Assembly: GCF_017491605.1 (NCBI RefSeq) | Contig: NZ_JAFGYY010000011.1 | Location: 1 to 64,000 of the forward strand | Length of the DNA: 64,000 nucleotides | Reading direction: 5' to 3' | Origin: Pseudomonas sp. 30_B | Lineage (GTDB): Bacteria; Pseudomonadota; Gammaproteobacteria; Pseudomonadales; Pseudomonadaceae | Shown here: positions 1 through 7,172 of the stretch, piece after piece | How positions within the stretch are numbered: the first letter of the stretch is position 1 | Layout: the number at the start of each line of letters is the position of its first letter | Notes under the pieces: generated by a model | What the model was told of the DNA's origin: nothing | Databases searched by the model: none | What the model saw: the letters and a program-made list of their open reading frames with translations, nothing else | Translations under genes and position numbers: made by a program

Positions 1-127
1 ATTCCTCTTTCAGGCTCATGGCATCTCTCGTGTTCCAGGGCATGGTGTGGATTCCCGACAAGGCTGCTCGCCGGAAAGTGTCAACCATGTCCCCGCACAC
101 CTGTCAGCTATGTACCCGGTCCGTACA
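1..127 (-). mobile_element. End of an IS481-family-like insertion sequence, with the transposase N-terminus running off the window
   Basis: On the minus strand an ATG at 43 opens a reading frame that runs off the left edge and reads MPWNTRDAMSLKEE. This resembles the conserved start of IS481-type transposases as I remember them. Upstream of that start, at 79-90 and 102-113, are two direct copies of TGTCAnCnATGT, 23 bases apart, as expected for transposase-binding repeats at an IS end. Right of about 127 the sequence turns into a dispersed intergenic repeat also found at 36903, so the element seems to end near 127/128. Whether the transposase is intact lies outside the window. Family assignment rests on 14 residues. 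Confidence 0.5.
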
Positions 128-320
128 GTCGTTTGGCAAAGTGACTCGCCCGAGGGGGCGAAACAAAATCTCTCAGCACACGCCGAAGCGGCGCAGAAAC
201 ACCCAGCCCAAAAGCATCGCGGACGGAGTCCGCTCCTACGCAGGCGGGAAGCTCAAGGGCTTCTCCTGCGAGAGAGGACTCATCCGCGATGGACTTCGCG
301 GACAAGGTCCGCTCCTACGA
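128..320 (+). repeat. Partial copy C of the dispersed composite repeat, with two REP sequences
   Basis: Bases 128-205 match the right-hand part of the long repeat at 36532-37059, including the small hairpins CGCCCGAGGGGGCG and CGCCGAAGCGGCG. A REP palindrome of the GGACGGAGTCCGC type follows at 215-240, and a second REP pair (GCGGACAAGGTCCGC type) at 281-319. The left half of the repeat is missing because the IS end abuts it. The span 321-393 holds nothing recognisable apart from the ribosome site of the next gene. No coding sequence here is convincing. Confidence 0.7.
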
Positions 321-393
321 GAGCCGTGCCGCGATCAACCCGCCACACCCCGCCCCCTGCTAAGGTATCCAGCAAATCCCCGCGGAGCGCTCC

Positions 394-858
394 ATGCTGT
401 ACGGCATCCTACTGATCGTCACCTGGATCATCCTGCTGATCCGCTACCCCTCCCGCGCCCTGCCCATTTCCGGCGCCGGCCTGGTCGGCCTGGCGGCGGT
501 GATCGCCCTCGCCATCTGGCAGGACAGCAACGACACCCGCCAGCTGCAGCACCTGGAACTGCGCATCGCCTACCAGCCCGACCAGTGCCCGCCCGGCCGC
601 CCACTGGCGGTCAGCCTGAAGAACGGCGCCTCGCGTCCGCTGCTGGAGCTGCGCTGGAAGGTCGCCGCCTACCGCCCCGGCGATACCACGGACCTCGCCG
701 AAAACCTCTACGAAGCCCCGCGCTACCGCGGCCCCGGCGCGCTGCTCGCCGGCGATGCCTGGAGCGACTGCCTGCCGCTGCCGCCGCTGCGCCCCGGCTA
801 CCGCGCCAGCACCCTGGAGTTTCGCGCGGAACATGTGAACGGCCGCTTCGGCAACTGA
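394..858 (+). CDS. Small membrane-anchored protein of unknown function
   Basis: A 154-residue protein. Two hydrophobic segments at about residues 2-18 and 24-42 form a hairpin membrane anchor. A soluble C-terminal domain of about 110 residues follows, with a beta-rich look and Cys-Pro-Pro-Gly near residue 64. I do not recognise a catalytic motif. GGAG lies 7 bases before the ATG. The gene is followed after 59 bases by an SDR gene on the same strand, so they may be co-transcribed. Pseudomonas genomes carry similar proteins, sometimes labelled multidrug transporter on weak grounds. I would keep it as hypothetical. Confidence 0.75.
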   Translation: MLYGILLIVTWIILLIRYPSRALPISGAGLVGLAAVIALAIWQDSNDTRQLQHLELRIAYQPDQCPPGRPLAVSLKNGASRPLLELRWKVAAYRPGDTTDLAENLYEAPRYRGPGALLAGDAWSDCLPLPPLRPGYRASTLEFRAEHVNGRFGN

Positions 859-917
859 TTCACCTGCCCCGCACAATCCGGTACGGTAGTCCCGCCCACA
901 GCCAAGGACCGCCCGCC

Positions 918-1748
918 ATGCCCCTCCCCGTCGCCCTCATCACCGGTTGCTCCAGCGGCATCGGCCGCGCCCTCGCCGACGCCTTCCAGAACGCCGGCTA
1001 CCAGGTCTGGGCCACCGCGCGTCGTGACGAGGACGTCGCCGCCCTCGACCAGGCGGGTTTTCGTGGTGTGCAGCTTGACGTCAATGACGAGTCCGCCGTG
1101 GCGCGGCTCGCCGAGCGGGTGCAGCGCGAAGCCGGCGGCCTCGACGTGCTGATCAACAATGCCGGCTACGGCGCCATGGGGCCGCTGCTGGACGGCGGCA
1201 GCGAGGCGCTCCGCAAGCAGTTCGAGACCAACGTATTCGCCGTGGTCGGCCTGACCCGCGCGCTGTTTCCGGCCCTGCGCGCGCGGCGCGGACTGGTGGT
1301 GAACGTCGGCAGCGTGTCCGGCGTGCTGGTCACGCCCTTCGCTGGCGCCTACTGCGCATCGAAGGCGGCGGTGCATGCGCTGAACGAAGCACTGCGCCTG
1401 GAACTCGCGCCCTTTGGCATCGAGGTGCTGGAAGTACAGCCCGGCGCCATTGCCTCCAACTTCGGCGCCAATGCCAGCCGCGAGATGGCGGCGGTGGTCA
1501 GCGAAGAGTCGGCCTGGTGGCCACTGCGCGCCTTCATCCAGGCACGCGCCGCCGCATCCCAGGACAAGCCTACTCCGGCCAGCGACTTCGCCCGCGAGCT
1601 GCTGGCCACCGTCCAGCGCTCGCCGCGCCCGCGCCTGGTGCGCATCGGCCACGGCAGCCGCGCCCTGCCGTTGATCGCCCGCTGGCTGCCCACCGGGCTG
1701 CTGGACAAGGTGCTGAAGAAACGCTTCGGCCTCGACGGGCAACTCTGA
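918..1748 (+). CDS. Short-chain dehydrogenase/reductase (SDR)
   Basis: A 276-residue classical SDR. The N-terminal cofactor motif TGCSSGIG, then NNAG, then the catalytic YCASK with an upstream Ser are all visible. The C-terminal 60 residues resemble retinol/17-beta-hydroxysteroid dehydrogenase-type SDRs, which act on hydrophobic alcohols; substrate unknown. The ATG at 918 was chosen because AAGGA sits about 9 bases upstream and the cofactor motif begins within 15 residues; the frame stays open far upstream but that part is intergenic repeat. The stop overlaps the next start (TGATG), so the two genes are translationally coupled. In PAO1 an SDR gene (PA3883, from memory) lies close to tpbA in the same way. 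Confidence 0.88.
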   Translation: MPLPVALITGCSSGIGRALADAFQNAGYQVWATARRDEDVAALDQAGFRGVQLDVNDESAVARLAERVQREAGGLDVLINNAGYGAMGPLLDGGSEALRKQFETNVFAVVGLTRALFPALRARRGLVVNVGSVSGVLVTPFAGAYCASKAAVHALNEALRLELAPFGIEVLEVQPGAIASNFGANASREMAAVVSEESAWWPLRAFIQARAAASQDKPTPASDFARELLATVQRSPRPRLVRIGHGSRALPLIARWLPTGLLDKVLKKRFGLDGQL

Positions 1749-2134
1749 TGACCTATCGGGTTCGCTACCTCGCGCTCGCCGGTATCCTCGCCGCCTTCTT
1801 CCTCAACGTGGTCGCGCGAGGGCTGTTGCGGGTCGGCGGAGTGCCGGCGACCCTGCTGGTGGCGGCGCTGATCGCAGCTGGCATGGCCTTCTGGTTCGCC
1901 CGCCGGCACAAGCGCCTGGCCGAGACCGGCGAACGCTGGCGGCTGACCGCGCTCTATGGCGGCGGCCTGGCGGTGCTCTACCTGATCCTGGTGGCCATGG
2001 CCGCCTGGAAGAACACGCCCAGCCCGGCGGCACTGCTGATCTTCGCCCTCAGCTACCTGTGCTATCCGCTGTGCGTCTGGTGGTTCTTCCGCCCGGGCGT
2101 CATGGCCCGATTCCTGCCAGACGGGGCACGCTGA
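1748..2134 (+). CDS. Four-helix inner membrane protein of unknown function
   Basis: A 128-residue protein with four predicted membrane segments at roughly residues 7-27, 33-50, 68-88 and 97-115. It begins inside the stop codon of the SDR gene, so it should be translated by coupling. Its position between the SDR and tpbA corresponds to a conserved small membrane protein in P. aeruginosa. No motif gives a function. The C-terminus ends in a short positively charged tail on the cytoplasmic side. Confidence 0.8.
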   Translation: MTYRVRYLALAGILAAFFLNVVARGLLRVGGVPATLLVAALIAAGMAFWFARRHKRLAETGERWRLTALYGGGLAVLYLILVAMAAWKNTPSPAALLIFALSYLCYPLCVWWFFRPGVMARFLPDGAR

Positions 2135-2220
2135 AGCCGCTTCACGCATTTTTCACACCCCTTTCATGGGGGCACGACGCGCACCGGCCTAAGGTGGCGC
2201 GGACCTTCCGAGGAGTCCCC

Positions 2221-2844
2221 ATGTCCTTTCCCCGCATTCTGCGCGGCGCCGCTGGCGTCGTCGCACTGATCGCCAGCCTGACCACCCTCCCCGCCCTCGC
2301 CACCGGCGAAACGCAGGCCGACTGGGCCAAGCCGGTGGACAAGTCGTTCAACCTCTACCAGATGTCGCCGACCCTCTACCGCAGCGCCCTGCCCAGCAGC
2401 CAGAACCTGCCGGAACTGCAGCAGCTGAAGGTGAAGACCGTGGTCAGCTTCATCAAGGACGACGACAAGACCTGGGTCGGCAACCAGCCGATCGACGTCG
2501 TGAGCTTCCCCACCCACGCCGACCGCGTCGACGACGCCGACGTGCTGAAGGTCCTGCGCATCCTCCAGCAGGCCCAGCAGCAAGGCCCGGTGCTGATGCA
2601 CTGCAAGCACGGGCGTGATCGCACCGGCCTGTTCGCCGCCATGTACCGCACCGTGGTCGAGGGCTGGAGCAAGGAAGACGCGCTCAAGGAAATGACCGAT
2701 GGCGGCTTCGGCACCGAAGACGACATGAAGGATGCCATCGCCTACGTGCAGAAGGCCGACGTGGACAAACTGCGCCAGGCCCTGGCCAGCGGCGCCTGCA
2801 GCACCAGCGCCTTCTCCACCTGCCACCTCAAGGAGTTGCTGTGA
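2221..2844 (+). CDS. tpbA: Periplasmic dual-specificity tyrosine phosphatase TpbA
   Basis: A 207-residue protein with an N-terminal signal peptide (hydrophobic stretch about residues 10-28, ending ALA). The phosphatase signature HCKHGRDRTG carries the nucleophile Cys128 and Arg134, and Asp101 in HADR is the likely general acid; the spacing matches TpbA of P. aeruginosa. There TpbA removes phosphate from the periplasmic part of the diguanylate cyclase TpbB and so lowers c-di-GMP and biofilm formation. No tpbB-like gene is in the window. The ATG at 2221 follows GAGGAG by about 5 bases and gives a good signal peptide; longer in-frame starts would spoil it. Confidence 0.85.
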   Translation: MSFPRILRGAAGVVALIASLTTLPALATGETQADWAKPVDKSFNLYQMSPTLYRSALPSSQNLPELQQLKVKTVVSFIKDDDKTWVGNQPIDVVSFPTHADRVDDADVLKVLRILQQAQQQGPVLMHCKHGRDRTGLFAAMYRTVVEGWSKEDALKEMTDGGFGTEDDMKDAIAYVQKADVDKLRQALASGACSTSAFSTCHLKELL

Positions 2845-2960
2845 GCGCCTTCAGCGAAGCGCGCACACCGCATCCCAGCCGCTGATCCACTTCGGCTCGC
2901 GCCAAAAGCCCGCGAGTGCGGTAGGTTAGGAAACTTACCCACCCACTCGCCAGGCCGTCC

Positions 2961-3848
2961 ATGTCCTCCTCCCGCTTCACCGCCGTCACCCATACCCGCT
3001 ATATCGACCACGCTGGTCTGGATGCCTTCTGCGCCGACTACGACGGTTTCCTGCTCGACCTCTGGGGCGTGCTGATCGACGGCCAGGAAGTCTTCCCCGG
3101 CGCGCTCGCCTGGCTCCGCCGACGCGCCACCGAAGGCAAGCCGGTGTGGTTCCTGAGCAATGCCTCGCGCAGCGTCAACGAGATGGCCGATACCCTGGAG
3201 CGCCTTGGCGTCCCCCGCGACCTGTACTGCGGCATCACCACATCCGGGCAGTTGGCCATCGACGCCCTCACCCACGAACCCGAACTCCAGCGCGGCGGCA
3301 TCCACACCGTCGGCGTGATCGATTCCCTGGCGACCTGGCCCGGCGAAATCCGCGAGCGCTTCTGCGACGACCTGAACGCCGCCGCGCTGATCCTCGGCGT
3401 CGGCAGCTTCCCCCAGGACGAACTGGAGGCACGCTTCGCCCCGCTGCGCAGCGCCACCGACAAGCCCTTCCTCTGCGCCAACCCGGACCGCGTGGTGGTC
3501 TCCGGCGGCAAGACCGTGTTCGGCGCCGGCCGCCTGGCCGAAGCCTTCGCCGAGGAAGGCGGCCAGGTGCACTGGTACGGCAAGCCCGATCCATCGGCCT
3601 TCCGCATCGCCCAGCGCCAGCTGGAAGCACGCGGGGCGAAGCACATTCTGTTCGTCGGCGACTCGCTGGTGACCGACGTGCCCGGCGCGCTGGCGGCGCG
3701 CATCGACACCCTCTGGCTGGCCGCCACCGGCATCCACCGCCAGGCGCTGGGCGTGCCGTTCAACGGTGCGCTGGACCCGGAACGTACCAACGCGCTGCTC
3801 GACGGCTATCCGGTTCGACCGCACTTTGCCGCGCCGGGGCTGGTCTGA
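2961..3848 (+). CDS. HAD-superfamily class IIA hydrolase (NagD-like subfamily)
   Basis: A 295-residue protein of the HAD-IIA group. Motif I is LLDLWGVL (nucleophile Asp33), motif II/III is around WYGKPDP near residue 213, and motif IV is FVGDSLVTDV near residue 233. The residue two after the nucleophile, normally the acid/base Asp, is Trp35; I recall this as typical of one TIGRFAM-defined HAD-IIA subfamily rather than a mutation. The substrate is unknown; family members hydrolyse small phosphate esters or have lost that activity. It lies alone between tpbA and a small membrane protein. Confidence 0.8.
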   Translation: MSSSRFTAVTHTRYIDHAGLDAFCADYDGFLLDLWGVLIDGQEVFPGALAWLRRRATEGKPVWFLSNASRSVNEMADTLERLGVPRDLYCGITTSGQLAIDALTHEPELQRGGIHTVGVIDSLATWPGEIRERFCDDLNAAALILGVGSFPQDELEARFAPLRSATDKPFLCANPDRVVVSGGKTVFGAGRLAEAFAEEGGQVHWYGKPDPSAFRIAQRQLEARGAKHILFVGDSLVTDVPGALAARIDTLWLAATGIHRQALGVPFNGALDPERTNALLDGYPVRPHFAAPGLV

Positions 3849-3880
3849 AATCAGGACAATCGCCTGAAATCGACTGACCC

Positions 3881-4126
3881 GTGAATGAACTGATCGACCT
3901 GCTGCAATGGCCAGCCATGCTGGTCACCGTCCTCGCCGCCTGGCTGGTGGGCTCCCGCGACCGCCGGCGGCGCAAGGTGGGCTTCTGGGTATTCCTCGCC
4001 AGCAATGCGCTGTGGATCGCCTGGGGGCTTCCGGCCGGGGCCTATGCGCTGGTGCTGCTGCAACTGTGCCTGGCGGGCATGAACATGCGCGGAAGCTACA
4101 AGAACCGTCAGCGAAGTGACGGCTGA
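3881..4126 (+). CDS. Small two-to-three-helix membrane protein of unknown function
   Basis: An 81-residue protein starting at GTG 3881; the overlapping ATG at 3885 is in another frame. Hydrophobic segments at about residues 9-24 and 36-65 are separated by a basic loop, SRDRRRRK. The gene lies 32 bases after the HAD hydrolase. I recognise only a general resemblance to small conserved Pseudomonas membrane proteins. Confidence 0.7.
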   Translation: MNELIDLLQWPAMLVTVLAAWLVGSRDRRRRKVGFWVFLASNALWIAWGLPAGAYALVLLQLCLAGMNMRGSYKNRQRSDG

Positions 4127-4228
4127 CCCGCGGCCGCGAAATCTCCGATAAGCCCTTGGGAAGCCATCACCTGTTCCCCAGGCGATGCGATTGCTCGAAT
4201 GCCTACCCGCATTCAGGGCACGTCCGCG

Positions 4229-5917
4229 ATGGCCAACCGACTGAAAATCCTCCAAGGCATTCTTCCCCTCACCCGCAAGGGCGCACTGCGCGACGCGCTG
4301 GCTGGCGTCTCCCTGGCGGCCATGGATATCCCGCAATTGCTGGGCTATGCCCGGATTGCCGGCATGCCCGCCGTCGCCGGGCTCTACACGGCCCTGTTGC
4401 CGCTGCTGGCCTTTGCCTTCTTCGGCGCCTCGCGACACCTGGTGGTCGCGGCCGACTCGGCCACGGCGACCATCTTCTCCAGCCGCTTGTCCGGCATGGC
4501 CAGTATCGGCAGCCCGGAATACATCGCCCTGGCCGGCACCGTCGCGCTGCTCACCGCCGCCCTGCTGCTGGTCGCACGCCTGCTGCGTCTGGGCTTTCTC
4601 GCCGACTTTCTCTCGCGCACCGCGCTGACCGGCTTCCTCGCGGGCGTCGGCATCCAGGTGGCGCTGGCCATGTGCGGCGACCTGTTTGGCCTGGCGATCA
4701 GCGCACCGACCGCGCTGGGCAAGCTGCTGTTCCTGCTCGACCATCTGCTGCAGATCCACCCTCCCACCGCCGCGTTGGCCTTGTCGCTGCTGCTGGTGCT
4801 GCTTGCCGCCAAGCGCTGGCTGCCGCACCTGCCGATCCCGATGCTGTTGCTGGCGGGCTGCATCGCCGCCAGCGCGGCCTTCGACTTCGCCGCCCGTGGC
4901 ATCCAGGTGCTCGGCCCGGTCGCCGGCGGTCTACCCTCGCTGACGCTGCCCAGGCTCGGCTGGAGGGATGTCCTCGACCTGCTGCCGATCGCCGGCGCCT
5001 GCTTCGTCATGATCATCGCCCAGAGCTCGGCGGCCAGCCGGGTCTATGCCGACCGCCACTATGAGCACGACGACCAGAACGCCAACATCCTCGGGCTCTC
5101 GGCGGCCAACGCGGCAGCGGCTTTCAGCGGCGCCTTCGTGGTCAACGGCAGCCCGACCCAGACCGCCATGGCCGAGCAGTCCGGCTCGCGCAGCCAGGTC
5201 GGCCAACTGGGTTTCGCCGTGGTTGTGGCGCTGGTGCTGCTGTTCCTCTGCCAGTGGCTGCAGTACCTGCCGCACTGCGCGCTGGCGGCGGTGGTGTTCG
5301 CCATCGCCGTCGGGCTGGTGGACGTGAAGACCCTGCGGGCCATGCGCACGGAAAGCCCCGTGGAGTTCCGCATGGCCCTGATCACGGCGGCCACCGTGCT
5401 GATCGTCGGTGTGGAACAGGGCATCCTGCTGGCCATGGCGCTGTCGCTGATCCACCACGTACGCCACAGCTACCGCCCACACACCCTGATGCTGGAACCG
5501 GACAGCAGCGGCCGCTGGCAGCCCGTGGCGGTGCAGCCCGGCCGGGAGACGGCGCCGGGGCTGATCGTGTTCCGCTTCGGGGCCGACCTGTTCTATGCCA
5601 ACGACACCTTCTTCGTCAGCCAGGTGACGCAACTAGTCGCCCAGGCACCGGCGGGGCTACGCTGGTTCGTCGTCGATGCCGGCGCCATCACCAGCCTGGA
5701 TTACTCGGCGGCACGTACCCTGCTGGAGCTGTACCGCAATCTCTCGCAGCAGGGCGTGCAGCTGGTGTTCGGGCGGGTCAACGGCTACCTGCGCGCGGAC
5801 ATGGTGCGGCATGGCATCGACGGGGTTGTCGATGAACGCTACCTGCTGCCGACACTGCATGAGGCGTTGGCGGTGGCCGGGGTCACGCCGCAGCGTTCAA
5901 CCAATGGCGGGGAATGA
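4229..5917 (+). CDS. SulP-family anion transporter with C-terminal STAS domain
   Basis: A 562-residue inner membrane protein. The SulP signature near the start, with DIPQLLGYARIAG around residue 35, leads into about 11 membrane segments to residue 430. A cytoplasmic STAS domain follows at about 445-555 (Asp-Ala-Gly around 488, then SLDYSA, the usual SpoIIAA-like switch region). SulP proteins carry sulfate, bicarbonate or other anions and are often misnamed sulfate permease; no carbonic anhydrase or sulfate gene lies nearby, so the substrate is open. An ATG at 4199 would add ten residues; 4229 was preferred for its conventional length and AGGG upstream. A terminator follows at 6003. Confidence 0.88.
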   Translation: MANRLKILQGILPLTRKGALRDALAGVSLAAMDIPQLLGYARIAGMPAVAGLYTALLPLLAFAFFGASRHLVVAADSATATIFSSRLSGMASIGSPEYIALAGTVALLTAALLLVARLLRLGFLADFLSRTALTGFLAGVGIQVALAMCGDLFGLAISAPTALGKLLFLLDHLLQIHPPTAALALSLLLVLLAAKRWLPHLPIPMLLLAGCIAASAAFDFAARGIQVLGPVAGGLPSLTLPRLGWRDVLDLLPIAGACFVMIIAQSSAASRVYADRHYEHDDQNANILGLSAANAAAAFSGAFVVNGSPTQTAMAEQSGSRSQVGQLGFAVVVALVLLFLCQWLQYLPHCALAAVVFAIAVGLVDVKTLRAMRTESPVEFRMALITAATVLIVGVEQGILLAMALSLIHHVRHSYRPHTLMLEPDSSGRWQPVAVQPGRETAPGLIVFRFGADLFYANDTFFVSQVTQLVAQAPAGLRWFVVDAGAITSLDYSAARTLLELYRNLSQQGVQLVFGRVNGYLRADMVRHGIDGVVDERYLLPTLHEALAVAGVTPQRSTNGGE

Positions 5918-5935
5918 CTGGCCAGATTCAGCACT

Positions 5936-5970
5936 TAGGGCGCATAACCCGGAACGGGTTATCCGCCCTA
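5936..5970. repeat. REP-like palindrome (GGGCGnATAACCC type)
   Basis: TAGGGCGCATAACCC and GGGTTATCCGCCCTA form a near-perfect palindrome around a five-base loop. The same type recurs at 17226-17260 and 36988-37022, so this is a small dispersed hairpin family rather than a dedicated terminator. Confidence 0.7.
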
Positions 5971-6002
5971 CGCAGGCTGAAGCAACGTCGATACCCCAGG
6001 AT

Positions 6003-6033
6003 GAAAACGGGAGCCGAGGCTCCCGTTTTCTTT
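6003..6033. terminator. Bidirectional rho-independent terminator between sulP and the efflux operon
   Basis: GAAAACGGGAGCC and GGCTCCCGTTTTC pair around a two-base loop, giving a 9-bp GC stem flanked by A and T runs on both sides. It lies between two convergent genes and should serve both. Confidence 0.85.
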
Positions 6034-6040
6034 CATTGGA

Positions 6041-6946
6041 TCACTGCGCCGCCGCAGCCGCCCCGTCGGAGCGCTCCGCGGTGCGCGACTCCGGATTGAC
6101 GATCACGGTGGCGGTAATCCCCGCCGCCAGCAGCACGCCGTCCGGCACGTCGTCGATGTGAATGCGCACCGGCACGCGCTGGGCCAGGCGTACCCAGTTG
6201 AAGGTCGGGTTCACGTCGGCCACCAGCTCGCGGCTTTCCGGGTTGTCGCGGTCGTAGATGGCGCGAGCGATGCTTTCGACGTGGCCCTTCAGGCGCTCGC
6301 CGCTCATCAGTTGCAGTTCGGCCGGGTCACCCAGGCGGATGTGCGGCAGCTTGGTTTCTTCGAAGTAGCCGTAGATCCAGTAGGAGTTCTCGTCCACCAC
6401 GGCCATCTTCGCCTCGCCCACGCGGGCGTAGTCGCCCCGGTGCACGTTGAGGTTGGTCACGTAGCCGTCCACCGAGGCGCGCACCTGGGTGCGTTCCAGG
6501 TTCAACCTGGCGGCGTCCAGCGCAGCCAGCGCCTGCTGGTAGTCGGCCTCGGCGGCAGCGGCGGTGTTGCTGGCATCGTCCAGGCTCTCGCGCGATACCA
6601 CTTCCTCGTCCATGGCGCGGCGGCGCTTGGCGTTGCTCTGGCGCATCTGCAGGGTGGCCTTGCGCGAGGCGACTGCCGCTTCGGCCTGCTTCACCGCGAT
6701 GCGGTAGTGGTCCGGGTCGATCTGCATCAACAGGTCGCCTTTCTTCACCTGCTGGTTGTCACGCACCGGCACGTCGACCACCACGCCGGAGACATCGGCG
6801 GCGACGTTGATGATGTCGGCGCGCACCCGGCCGTCGCGGGTCCAGGGGGTATCCATGTAGTTCACCCAGAGGGCGCGGCCGATCAACGCGGCGACCGCCA
6901 GGATGATCAGGGTCGCCAGCAGGCTGATGATGGATTTGAGGGTCAT
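6041..6946 (-). CDS. HlyD-family membrane fusion protein of an aromatic-acid efflux pump (AaeA-like)
   Basis: A 301-residue periplasmic adaptor. One N-terminal membrane helix (residues 7-27) is followed by the conserved NYMDTPWTRDG segment typical of AaeA/EmrA-type adaptors, a lipoyl-like hairpin domain split by an alpha-helical hairpin (about 80-150), and a beta-barrel domain. It is the last gene of the operon OMF-FUSC-DUF1656-HlyD, 13 bases after DUF1656. AaeAB-type pumps export p-hydroxybenzoate and related aromatic carboxylic acids as a safety valve; the exact substrate here is inferred from architecture only. Confidence 0.88.
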   Translation of the reverse strand: MTLKSIISLLATLIILAVAALIGRALWVNYMDTPWTRDGRVRADIINVAADVSGVVVDVPVRDNQQVKKGDLLMQIDPDHYRIAVKQAEAAVASRKATLQMRQSNAKRRRAMDEEVVSRESLDDASNTAAAAEADYQQALAALDAARLNLERTQVRASVDGYVTNLNVHRGDYARVGEAKMAVVDENSYWIYGYFEETKLPHIRLGDPAELQLMSGERLKGHVESIARAIYDRDNPESRELVADVNPTFNWVRLAQRVPVRIHIDDVPDGVLLAAGITATVIVNPESRTAERSDGAAAAAQ

Positions 6947-6959
6947 GGATGCACGCTCG

Positions 6960-7172
6960 TTATTTGTAGATGGTCAAGGACAGCCCGCCAAACAGGCAGG
7001 CGAACAGGCACACGCGGAACAGCGCCGGGTGCCAGGTGAAGCGGTACAGGCCGATGGAGGCGAAGACGCGGTCGATGCCCCAGCAGATCACCGCGGCGAC
7101 GATGAACATCAGGGTCAGGGTCGGCATGTAGACCCCGTGGAACGCGATCTCGCGGGGCAGGTCAGGCAGCAT
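6960..7172 (-). CDS. DUF1656 small membrane protein (AaeX-like)
   Basis: A 70-residue protein with two membrane helices at about residues 19-37 and 50-67. The N-terminal LPREIAFHGVYMP motif is the DUF1656 hallmark. Such proteins always sit between FUSC and HlyD genes in aae-type operons; their role in the pump is not settled. The start overlaps the end of the FUSC gene by 11 bases, which implies coupled translation. Confidence 0.88.
   Translation of the reverse strand: MLPDLPREIAFHGVYMPTLTLMFIVAAVICWGIDRVFASIGLYRFTWHPALFRVCLFACLFGGLSLTIYK

Noticed and set aside
18..900. Long open frame running from the left edge into the SDR gene
   Set aside because: It crosses the IS end, the repeat and the 394-858 gene in another frame; only the part from 918 has protein-family features.
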